NCBI GenBank assembly: GCA_963822695.1
Contig: CAWGJH010000008.1
Coordinates: 248,001 to 312,000 of the forward strand
Origin: GCA-003244245 sp963822695
GTDB lineage: Bacteria > Actinomycetota > Actinomycetes > Mycobacteriales > Pseudonocardiaceae
Direction: 5' to 3'
DNA: 64,000 bases
The first letter of the stretch is position 1. Each line of letters begins with the position of its first letter. Below, piece by piece: positions 31,594-39,180 of this stretch. Below the pieces are notes generated by a model. That model was not told the origin of the DNA and did not search any database. It saw nothing but the letters and a program-made list of their open reading frames with translations. Made by a program: the position numbers and the translations under genes.

Positions 31594-31667
31594 GCCCCCG
31601 TAGCCCAACCGGCAGAGGCAGGTCCCTTAAAAGGGCCGCAGTGTGGGTTCGACTCCCACCGGGGGCA
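31594..31667 (+). tRNA. tRNA with UAA anticodon (short variable loop), host of the integration site
   Basis: A 74-base cloverleaf folds fully: acceptor GCCCCCG/CGGGGGC, a short D stem, anticodon stem GGTCC/GGGCC with loop CTTAAAA, a five-base variable loop and T arm GTGGG-TTCGACT-CCCAC, with discriminator A and no encoded CCA. Loop positions 34-36 read TAA, which would decode the leucine codon UUA. Bacterial leucine tRNAs normally have a long variable arm, and this one does not. The 3' half from 31626 is the left attachment repeat. Amino-acid identity is therefore uncertain. Confidence 0.8.
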
Positions 31668-31669
31668 CC
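31626..31669 (+). other. attL: left 44-bp attachment repeat
   Basis: The 44 bases run from the anticodon loop to two bases past the tRNA discriminator and are identical to 50109-50152. Flanking bases differ (C before the left copy, A before the right), which limits the exact repeat. The left copy completes the functional tRNA. Confidence 0.92.
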
Positions 31670-31809
31670 CCCCTTCCATCACCCCTGATCCCCCCTGGCC
31701 AGCGAAAACGAGGCCAGGGGGTGGGGGTGTGCTGTCCGGTCGTGTCCAGCTAAGTCCGGTACTCACTGGTTGTCCGTGCCGAGGACGTGCCCAAGTCGCG
31801 GGGCATGGG

Positions 31810-33177
31810 CTACGGCTCGCGCAACGTGGCCTCGATCCTCTTTCGAGCTAGCTCCTCCTGCCCCGCGAGGCACTTGGCGTAGATCTGGAGCAGGACCGCG
31901 ACGCTGTGCCCAGCCCACTCCGCGACCTGTGTGGGCGGCACACCCGCGCTGAGCCACGTGGACACCGCCGCATGACGCAGGTCGTAGGGCCGCCGGGCGA
32001 GCGGTGAGGCGTCCTCCTCGGTGGTGAGCGCCGCGCGGCGGGCCTTGCGCCACACTCGGTGGTAGGTGCTCTCCTCCAGTTCACGCCCGCTGCGAACCCC
32101 TCGGAATAACCGGCCCTCGGCGTCGGTCCCGTGCGTGGCTAGGTGGTCGTGCAGCAGTTGAGTGAGTTCAGGGGGGCAGGGGGCTGAGCGAGTATCGCCC
32201 TTGGCGCGGTGTTTGAGCTGTCGCTGTTCCCGTCGGGTACCGCTGCTCGACCACGCCACCCCGACCGATGGGCACGACTCGTCAAGCAGCAACTCGCCCC
32301 AGCCGGACTCGGGGACTACGAGGTTGGTTTTCCGGAGGTTGAGCGCTTCTCCTGGCCGTAGCGCGGAGTAGTACATGACCGCGAAGAACGCGACCAGTCC
32401 ACTACCACTTGGGCCTTGGTAGCGCACCGCTTCGAGCAATGCCCTGGCCTGGGTTGAATTGACGACCACCCTCTTGTCAAGAGCCTTGACAGTCTTGGGG
32501 GCGGTCCACGACAGCGCGATAACCGGGTTTGTGGGTAGGAGCTTTCGTTCGACAGCCTGACTCAGCGCATTGACGATGACCCCTCGCCTTCGCTGAACCG
32601 TTCCCGCCGATGCGAGCTTGCCATCATGGGTTTTCGTTAGAGCGTCCAGGATACGGCGAGACACCTCCGCACCCTCCAGGTCTCTGACCGCGCGAGTGTT
32701 ACGCGATAGCCAGTCGAGGGTTCGGCGGATGTCATCAGGCGCAGTCTTGGTAGTCCTGGTCTGCGTGTTGAATGCCCAGGATACAAGCGTGGTCCTCAGC
32801 AGAGTGGCATCCGGTCGCCCTCTCTCGGTAGAGAGTAGCGCGAGTGTGGCGGTTGTAAGCGCCTGTGCGGTGTTTCTGCGCGAGTTACCAGCCAGTGAGG
32901 ACCACTTGGCATCGACGTACGAGCACGCGAAGTCGAACCAACTCATCTCGCTTACGCGCCTCGCTATCGACACGGGTAGTCCCGTCTCAACCATGAATGC
33001 CTCTCCCTTGCGCTGGGAGGCAACAAGAACCGATCGAAAGCTGTCAGCAAGGGAACTGGTACAGAATGGTTTCTTCCAGCGTCGGTCAGCGACCTGCCAG
33101 CGCACGTAGTACGTCGTCTTCGTTTTCCCCTGGTATACGCTCGTCTTCCAGATTCGGACGTCGTACGTGGTGGTCAT
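31810..33177 (-). CDS. int: Tyrosine recombinase / integrase
   Basis: A 455-residue phage-type integrase. An N-terminal arm-binding region and a SAM-like core-binding domain (about 70-220) precede the catalytic domain. The first arginine is in ALRPGEALNL, the C-terminal block YDLRHAAVSTWLSAG supplies the second arginine and histidine, WAGHS the next histidine, and the nucleophile is Y in IYAKCL. It lies 140 bases from attL, the usual place. Its ATG shares one base with the xis stop (TGATG), so the two are coupled. Confidence 0.95.
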   Translation of the reverse strand: MTTTYDVRIWKTSVYQGKTKTTYYVRWQVADRRWKKPFCTSSLADSFRSVLVASQRKGEAFMVETGLPVSIARRVSEMSWFDFACSYVDAKWSSLAGNSRRNTAQALTTATLALLSTERGRPDATLLRTTLVSWAFNTQTRTTKTAPDDIRRTLDWLSRNTRAVRDLEGAEVSRRILDALTKTHDGKLASAGTVQRRRGVIVNALSQAVERKLLPTNPVIALSWTAPKTVKALDKRVVVNSTQARALLEAVRYQGPSGSGLVAFFAVMYYSALRPGEALNLRKTNLVVPESGWGELLLDESCPSVGVAWSSSGTRREQRQLKHRAKGDTRSAPCPPELTQLLHDHLATHGTDAEGRLFRGVRSGRELEESTYHRVWRKARRAALTTEEDASPLARRPYDLRHAAVSTWLSAGVPPTQVAEWAGHSVAVLLQIYAKCLAGQEELARKRIEATLREP

Positions 33178-33401
33178 CAGGCGACCTCTTCCAGGGTGGT
33201 GAGCCAGCGTTCGTACTCGGCGCGGTTGATGCGGATGTCACCGTTGGGGAGTTTGATGCAGCGGGGTGCGCGGCCTTTGGCTCGCCAGTCGTAGAAGGTG
33301 GAGCGGGAGACGCCGAGGTCGGCGCAGATGTCTGCGATGGTGAGTCGAGTCCGGGTGGTTCGGCTGGCACGGGGGGTCGGGGGGTCGGCGTGGGTGCTCA
33401 C
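33177..33401 (-). CDS. xis: Excisionase-like HTH protein
   Basis: A 74-residue protein with a MerR/AlpA-type winged helix (LTIADICADLGVSRSTFYDWRAKG) and a wing with NGDIRINRAEYERWL. Such proteins bend att DNA and set integrase direction. It sits immediately upstream of the integrase with a one-base overlap. Intact in length and motifs. Confidence 0.85.
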   Translation of the reverse strand: MSTHADPPTPRASRTTRTRLTIADICADLGVSRSTFYDWRAKGRAPRCIKLPNGDIRINRAEYERWLTTLEEVA

Positions 33402-33435
33402 GGTCCGGGGTCCTCCGGGGTGGGGGCGGCTGGGT

Positions 33436-33606
33436 GCGGTAACTGCGGTAACTGCGGTAACCGGCCTGGTCAGACGGTTACCGATGGATCCGGGGTTACC
33501 GATGGATCGGTAACCGGGAGCGGGGCGGTTACCGATCCATCGGTAACCGGGTAGGGATCGGTAACCGGCTGACCTGCGGGGTTACCGTGGTTACCGCAGT
33601 TACCGA
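33436..33606. repeat. GGTAACC/GGTTACC repeat array (iteron-like)
   Basis: Three tandem 9-bp units (GCGGTAAC followed by T, T and C) span 33436-33462. They are followed by at least seven further GGTTACC or GGTAACC sites, several extended to GGTTACCGATGGATC. A 22-base inverted repeat, GGTTACCGAT-CC-ATCGGTAACC, lies at 33527-33548. The array overlaps the 3' end of the DUF3631 gene, where it encodes a (P)VTDxSVT tail. Candidate replication-origin iterons or arm-type recombination sites. Confidence 0.75.
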
Positions 33607-34699
33607 TAACGGAGGGGTGGTGTCGGGGTGGGAGGTAGCGATCCCAGGCGTCGGCCAGCCCGCGCGCTCCGGTGGTCTGGTAGCCCTTCACGGTCTTGCC
33701 GTCCTTGTAGGGCGCGGGTTTGACGCCGTAGCGGTCGAGTTCTTTCGCCAAGCGCCGCGCGTCAAGAGGTCTGCCGTCGAGATCTCCCCAGGGTGCTTCG
33801 TCGAGGTCGCACAGGGCGGTGAGGATGTCGGTGGTGCGCAGTCGCCCCGTGCCAGCACGGGCGAAGATCTCTCGTAGGTCGGCGAGGAGTCGCACACCCA
33901 GTGAGGTGGTGTGTGGTCCGGTGTCGAGGACGAAGTGTCGGCAGGCGTTGCGGGCGGTATCAGGCCAACGGCCGCCTGCGGTGTCGGCAAGGGCGAGGAG
34001 TGGTTCCCAGATCTCGGCGGGGCGATCAGTGACACCCTCAGGCATGTCTGGCTGGGCGTCGCTGAGCCGTGGGCTGGTGGAGTCGATCCAGGCGGCGAGT
34101 TGTTCTAGGAGCGGTTGGGCCTGTCTTGCGACTTGGCGTTCTCGGAAGGGTTCGACGGGTTCATCGTGGCGGAGTAGGCGCATGTGGATGGTGATGGCGC
34201 GGGTGGTGATGGTGGTGGGCATGGCTCCAGCGATCCCGGCGAGCGCGGCGGGGGCGTAGACGGGGAACCGCTCCACTTTCATGTTTTTGGCGTAGCCGAC
34301 GCAGCGGGCGATGGTGGCCGAGCGCTTATACACGGCGTTGAGCAGCCCCAGGAGATCCTCATGATTCCCCCCGTTTTTGGGGTTGAAGATCGCGTACACC
34401 TCATCGAAGAGGATAGTGATCGGTCCCATCGACACCAACCGAAAGAGTGCGGCTGGGGTCGCTGAGATAGTCATCTCCGGTGCCCGCACGAGGTATTGAG
34501 CGACTTCGAGGACTCGGGTTTTGCCGGAGCCGGGTTCGGCGGAGTCCAACACGAGGCGGGGGGTGACGTAGAACTGTTCACTGGCGTGGGTGTGGGCATA
34601 CCACAACGCCAGGGTGGGGGCGCAGTGCTCGGAGGGGAACACCGAGAACCGGGCCACGAACGCCGCCACGTCATCGAACACCTCATGACCGGTTCGCAC
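33470..34699 (-). CDS. DUF3631-domain P-loop ATPase of the element
   Basis: A 409-residue protein with Walker A EPGSGKTR near residue 55-62 and Walker B ITILFDEVY about 40 residues later, then a DUF3631-type C-terminal region (ILTALCDLDEAPWGDLDGRPL, LAKELDRYGVKP). It is a replication-associated ATPase found beside prim-pol in AICEs and related plasmids. Family-like residues continue upstream of GTG 34699 (IPETTPARPLSWL) up to a TAG at 34766-34768 without an ATG, so the original start may be lost. The tail after about residue 370 is repeat-encoded. Confidence 0.75.
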   Translation of the reverse strand: MRTGHEVFDDVAAFVARFSVFPSEHCAPTLALWYAHTHASEQFYVTPRLVLDSAEPGSGKTRVLEVAQYLVRAPEMTISATPAALFRLVSMGPITILFDEVYAIFNPKNGGNHEDLLGLLNAVYKRSATIARCVGYAKNMKVERFPVYAPAALAGIAGAMPTTITTRAITIHMRLLRHDEPVEPFRERQVARQAQPLLEQLAAWIDSTSPRLSDAQPDMPEGVTDRPAEIWEPLLALADTAGGRWPDTARNACRHFVLDTGPHTTSLGVRLLADLREIFARAGTGRLRTTDILTALCDLDEAPWGDLDGRPLDARRLAKELDRYGVKPAPYKDGKTVKGYQTTGARGLADAWDRYLPPRHHPSVIGNCGNHGNPAGQPVTDPYPVTDGSVTAPLPVTDPSVTPDPSVTV

Positions 34700-34765
34700 G
34701 ATCGCCCCGGGTGGTGGCGGACTCAGCCAGCTCAGTGGCCGGGCTGGGGTGGTCTCGGGGATCGA

Positions 34766-34954
34766 CTAGTCGGGCGCCGTGCCGCTGGCTGGGGGTGGTG
34801 GCACGGCGTGGCGTGCCTGCCAGGCTTGCTGGCAGTCCTCGGAGCAGAAATCGTCGGAGACCGACGTGCCTCGGGGTTGGCCGCAGTGCTGGCACGGGGG
34901 GTCGCCGATCGCGTACTCGATCGCGGTCAGCGCGGTGGTGAGGTCAGGTCTCAT
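34766..34954 (-). CDS. Small putative zinc-binding protein of the element
   Basis: A 62-residue protein with two cysteine pairs, PCQHCGQP and FCSEDCQQAW, consistent with a small zinc ribbon. Similar short proteins occur in actinomycete mobile elements between prim-pol and the DUF3631 ATPase; the role is unknown. Its ATG at 34954 overlaps the stop of the prim-pol frame (ATGA). The next gene follows in the same frame after the TAG. Confidence 0.65.
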   Translation of the reverse strand: MRPDLTTALTAIEYAIGDPPCQHCGQPRGTSVSDDFCSEDCQQAWQARHAVPPPPASGTAPD

Positions 34955-35857
34955 GCGGCCCTCCGGTGACGGGTACGGGGGGTGGTGCGGCGGGGGTTGG
35001 CCGCCCAGGCGATCAGGCTGGCGGTGATGACCCGGGCCACCTCGGTGGGTGTGCAGCTGCAGTCGGCGCAGATCAGGACCTGAGCGGCGGTGGTGAGTTC
35101 ATCCCGGGCGGTGGTCTAGTCGAGCAGGCCGGCGCCGACGAGTTGTCCGAGGGCGTAGGCGGCGCGGCATAACACCGCGTTGTGCTGCCCTGGTGGGGCG
35201 GTGCGGACCCGGTGGGCCTCACCCCGCAGCGCGGCGGCCACATAGCTATCAGGGTTGGTGGTGGCGGACACAGCGGGCGTTGAGAGACCCGGAGACGGTG
35301 TGGGCGTGAGGGCCTGGTGTAACCAGTAGGGCAGGACAGTGGGGTCACGGTCGTCAAACAGCTCATAACCGCTGGGAGGGGCGGGCTGCGGGTGCGAAGA
35401 CGTATCCGCCATGCGCGCGGGTGTCGATCTTCCAACCGATCGAGTACTGGGTGTTGCGCAGCACGACCCGGGTGGGGTGGTGTAGTACAGGTGCCACCCA
35501 CCGGAGGGGGTGGACACTGCGTAGGTGGGGGTGATGGTGGTGAACTGCTGGTGGGCCAGCGCTAGCAGCACCACCGCGCCAGAGCTGATGCCTAGGATGG
35601 CCCACTGGTCGGGGATGGGCTCGCCAGCTTTGGGGACATCGAGGTCGATGACGACCAGCTCAGAGGGGCCGGTAGCGATGCCAATTGAGTACGCGGTGTG
35701 CCGCCACCAGTGGTGGATCTGCTGGGGGTCGGTGCTGGCCCGGGTCTCCCACTGGCGGTGACGTGGGGGGTTTCTTGGCGCCCGGGGTGATCGGGAACAC
35801 GTGCCAGCCTCGCCCGGCGAAGTGCAGGGCGCAGCGTCGCAGGTATTAGCTGCTCAT
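34951..35857 (-). pseudogene. Bifunctional DNA primase/polymerase (prim-pol), broken
   Basis: Pieces in different frames together spell a prim-pol: ALHFAGRGWHVFPITPGAKKPP, then WETRASTDPQQIHHWW with IGIATGPSELVVIDLD (metal-binding DxD-type), then YAVSTPSGGWHLYY, WKIDTRAHGGYVFAP, SGYELFDD and NPDSYVAAALRGE. I count three frameshifts (near 35770, 35480 and 35385). There is also a TAA three codons after the presumed ATG (35846-35848) and a TAG at 35116-35118, after which the family C terminus continues in frame to a TGA at 34951. The element therefore cannot make a full primase. Confidence 0.8.
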
Positions 35858-35869
35858 GGGCGAGTTCCG

Positions 35870-36678
35870 TTATCTCTTCGGGTGGTGGATTGGAGGGAGA
35901 TGTGTCACGCGGGGCAGCGCCTGACAGGGGCAGGTCAAGATGCGTATTCGGGTGTGTGGATGGTGATGATCAGTTTGTCCGATGAATTCGGCGACGAGGG
36001 GGACGATGGCGTTTCCGCCGGCTGTAACCAGCCGGCTGGCAGACCCATCAAGGTCTCGATCATCAGGACGGGAGGTCTCCAGTGACGCGAGGACTCGATC
36101 ACGCCATGCACGCGCGAGATTGTTGAAGTCCGGTATCGACGGCGGCTGGTGTGAGTGAGGCCCCAGCGTGGGTGCCCATGGCGGCGGTGGGGGTAGGCCA
36201 CGAGGAACAGGCGGTCTCGTGTGTGTGGTGCACCCAGGGCGCACGCTGATAGCACTCCTCAGTGCGCATAGAACCTGAGCGTGGCCAGGTCGGTAAGGAC
36301 AGCTCCGAAGGCTCGTCGGGCAGTAAGGAGAGCTGCGACGTTCTCCACGATGACGTAACGGGGTCGTACCACGCGAATGGTGTCAGCCATCCATGGCCAC
36401 CCCCACCGCGCATCGGTAGTACCGCTATAGGGGACCGGCCGTGGAGAAGGGTTGGCAGGGAAAACCACCGGAGACGACATCCACTCGCGGTCGGGGCTTG
36501 ACTTACCCACCACTGAGGGCAGGTACGGACGTCGTCATGTTAGGGTACCTCCGGCCAATGGTGGGCCAGCATCCGCCGGCAGAACTCATCGATCTCTACT
36601 TGTCCGACCACTCTCATCCCGGCGCATTCGAGGCCTAAATCGAGATACTCCGATACCACTGAACAGAGAGAGCACATT
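35870..36678 (-). pseudogene. C5-cytosine DNA methyltransferase, broken
   Basis: Motif I (VLSLFSGIG then LDLGLECAGM), the catalytic motif IV (DVVSGGFPCQPFSTAG), motif VI (VIVENVAALL), motif VIII-like ACALGAPHTRDRLFLV and the C-terminal GNAIVPLVAEFIG are all readable but lie in several frames. In-frame stops are TAA 36540-36542 and TGA 36259-36261; the latter sits where a tryptophan is expected (AHxGVLSACALGA). At least four frameshifts are needed. It probably once protected the element's DNA and now encodes no active enzyme. Confidence 0.8.
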
Positions 36679-36802
36679 CACGACACGGGCCTTTCACAGA
36701 GAAGGAGGCGCGGCGGATTCCTACGTGGGTGCTGAGGACCCCTGGCACGGTGGGTTCCTGGCAGTGGCATTGGTCACCGGGCTAGGAGAGCGACTCGAAG
36801 GG

Positions 36803-37245
36803 TTAGAAGGGGGGCTTGTCCTCATCCCAGCGATCACCGCCACCAGCAAGACGACCGCTGGTCGCCGTTGGTGGTGGTGTAGCGGGTGGTTTTGGTGACG
36901 GTGACGGAGGCCATTTGAGGGAGGCGCCGATTTCGGTGACGTCGACGTCGAAGCCGTAGCGTTTCTCACCGTTGGGGGTATCTCAGTAGCGTTGACGGAG
37001 CACGCCGGTGAGCAGGACTCGGGCGCCTTTGGTGAGGGACTCGGTGAGGTTCTCAGCGGCGTGGCGCCACATGGAGCAGCGCAGGAACGTGGCGCCCTTA
37101 TCGACCCACTCGCCAGTGGTATTGTCGTAGCGGCGGTCATTAGCCGCGACGGTGAAACTAGAGACGGCGGCGCCGGTGGGGGTGAAGCGCAGATCGGGGT
37201 CGGCGACAGGGTACCGGCGATGGTGATCTCAGGTAGTCCAGCCAT
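36803..37245 (-). pseudogene. Single-stranded DNA-binding protein, broken
   Basis: The N terminus MAGLPEITIAGTL is followed after a frameshift (about 37205) by DLRFTPTGAAVSSFTVAAN, then DKGATFLRCSMWRHAAENL and GARVLLTGVLRQR, which is the OB-fold core of SSB. A TGA at 36983-36985 interrupts the next segment. The frame then continues as NGEKRYGFDVDVTEIGASL and ends in the perfect SSB acidic tail WDEDKPPF. Two lesions make it a pseudogene, although the tail is intact. Confidence 0.8.
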
Positions 37246-37720
37246 GACAAATCATAGTCCTCTCAGCTGTCTCGGGTGGGTGGGGTTCAGAACTGGCTAC
37301 GGGATCAGGGCCGTCGTAGTCGGGGTCGGTGTTCTCGCGGTGGCGGGGTGGGGAGGATGTCGAGACAGGCTGAGGGCGACAGCGGCGAGCATGGACAGCC
37401 CGGCCCGCAAGACGTGGAGGGTCGGGCAGACGGTGGGGACGGGTGATGAGCAGGGCGGAGCCGATGTCGCCGAGCGCGCTGCTAGCGCGGCGTGCCGGGT
37501 GAAGGAGGGCGGCGTAGCGGGCTGCTGGGTAGTTGCCGTGGTGCAGTGTGGATAGCTCGAGGCGGGCCTGTCCGACTGTGGTGAGGGTGGTTGGGGTGGC
37601 GGCGTGGTGGTGCTGGCTGGTGGTCAGCAACTAGACGAGGGCGATGCGCACCGCATCGCAGATCGGGATGCGAAGGGTGTCGGTAGTAGTAATGGGTGAG
37701 TCATTTAGGGTAAGGGGGTG
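37229..37720 (-). pseudogene. Unknown element protein, interrupted by TAG and probable frameshift
   Basis: A coherent frame reads DSPITTTDTLRIPICDAVRIALV, then TAG at 37631-37633, then LLTTSQHHH and TTVGQARLELSTLHHGNYPAARYAALLH. The only ATG nearby (37702) is out of frame with this segment. I do not recognise a named family; it resembles a hypothetical protein carried by related elements. The C-terminal part overlaps the start of SSB and may not be real. Confidence 0.5.
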
Positions 37721-37808
37721 TGGGGATCGGATCGTGGGGGCGTGGTCATACTACGGTGACACAGCTGATTACTGTGGGTAGTTGGATGTGGGTGTGCGGG
37801 GTACCAGG

Positions 37809-37856
37809 CCGGGGTCAGGGAGGAGCGAGAACCCCTCGTGCCTGACCCCGGTTTTT
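37809..37856 (+). terminator. Rho-independent terminator, plus strand
   Basis: An 11-bp stem (CCGGGGTCAGG at 37809-37819 with CCTGACCCCGG at 37841-37851) is followed directly by TTTTT. No plus-strand gene lies within 1 kb upstream, so it may end a short non-coding transcript or a run-through from the regulator side. Confidence 0.75.
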
Positions 37857-38015
37857 GAGGTGTTAGGGGGGTGGTAGAGCGGGGCGAGGAGTAAGACTCC
37901 CCGAGGGATGTGTGAGCTGGTCACGTGGAGGAAGTTGGAGGTAGGGGAGGTGGTGGGGAGAACTAACTGGGCTCCAGATCGCCTCCCTGGTCAGCTCCCC
38001 GTGGTGTTCTCACCC

Positions 38016-38743
38016 TCAGCTGTCGGTGTTTTGGTGACGGTAGGTGAGTGCTTGGGTGATGTTGTCAGCGGCGATGACCATCACCCCGTGGGACTTCACG
38101 GGCGCGATGCCGTATAGATCGAGGGAGGTTTTCAGATCGGTAAAGGTACAGCTCTCGTAGTGGTAGGGGTTGAGCTCGGCTAGGCGGGTGAGCACCATCT
38201 GGGTCAGCAGGCGCGCCTCGAAGTGCCCGAGCACGGTAGCGATGTCAGCCAGCGGGATCCACGTGCACAGACCTGCATCGTCGGGGCTGGGGTTGGGGGT
38301 GGGGTAGGTGCGGCGCAGTTCGGTGATCTCGGTCATGGCGCGGGTGATGACGGGGGTGACCATAGTCGATGCCGTCCTCCAGAGGGCATGTAGAAGGTGT
38401 TGACTAGCTCGAAAGTGGCGTCGGTGACTCCGACTGCAACGCAGCTGCAGCGATCGGTCTTGAAGCGCAGATCCGTGGCACTGATCCCGGCCCGGTACTT
38501 CCCCGACCCCAGCAACCCGTCATTGGCTACGTGATCGCCAACGGAGAAAGCCAGACCGCAGGAGATATTGCGGGTGACCTCTTTGGGCAGGGAGTCTTTG
38601 GTCGGGGATTGGGTGCCTAGGATCAGGGTGAGACAGTATTTGCGACCGCGTTTGATCAACCGCACAGCTAACTCGGCGGCTTGTTTGCAGTAGGTGGGGT
38701 GTTGGAACAGTTCGTGGCATTCATAGATAGAGCACACCAACTA
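38016..38743 (-). pseudogene. FtsK/SpoIIIE-type Tra DNA translocase, truncated and frameshifted
   Basis: The 3' part of the conjugative pump gene of AICEs. CSIYECHELFQHPTYCKQAAELAVRLIKRG, LILGTQSPTKDSLP, VANDGLLGSGKYRAGI and ELVNTFYMP are typical. A one-base shift near 38370 breaks the frame, and the C-terminal DNA-binding wing continues as VTPVITRAMTEI to LARLAELNPYHYESC in the next frame, ending at 38016. Upstream it is closed by a TAG (38741-38743), where the normal GC content ends; the motor N-terminal half is lost or scrambled. Self-transfer is therefore not possible. Confidence 0.8.
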
Positions 38744-39180
38744 GTGCAGATACAAGACGGGGATTGTCAGAAAGATAAAAGGATGTATAGGGTGGTGAGA
38801 AGATAGGAGTTACAGGACCTTATCCCGGCATTCCATCTATGCCAGAATATCAACCAGAGACAGCATCAAGGCCTCGGCCACGCTATCGTAGATACACATC
38901 GAATAAGAGAAAAAAGGGGAAAGAAGGAATAGAAGTAGGGGGACTAGCCCATTACGAACACCCACAACTATACGGCGGCGTCCAACGCCCTTCGAGCAAC
39001 ACCCTTGCATCACCGCTGATTTCCCCTGCCCCGGGCCTAACAGAAGAGATAGATGGCTACGAACAGTGAAGTGTGATGACTGCCCGCGTGGATTTACGAG
39101 GTACACCCCTCGAAGATGTACACCGTGCCCTCGTGGAGCAAGGGCGAAGGGCCGGCGCTGGCGCCGAGTTTGATTTTGTT
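38744..39180. other. Transition zone between tra remnant and AT-rich DNA, no credible gene
   Basis: GC content falls through this stretch. A minus-strand frame contains LLLGPGQGKSAVMQG (near 39010-39040), which could be a relic of the tra Walker A motif, but it continues into unrelated hydrophobic residues. GC-rich islands alternate with purine-rich patches. I see no gene. Confidence 0.5.

Noticed and set aside
34766..37633. Possible alternative genetic code or amber suppression in the element
   Set aside because: TAA, TAG and TGA all occur as interrupting stops and most of the broken genes also contain frameshifts; the flanking intact genes use normal stops.
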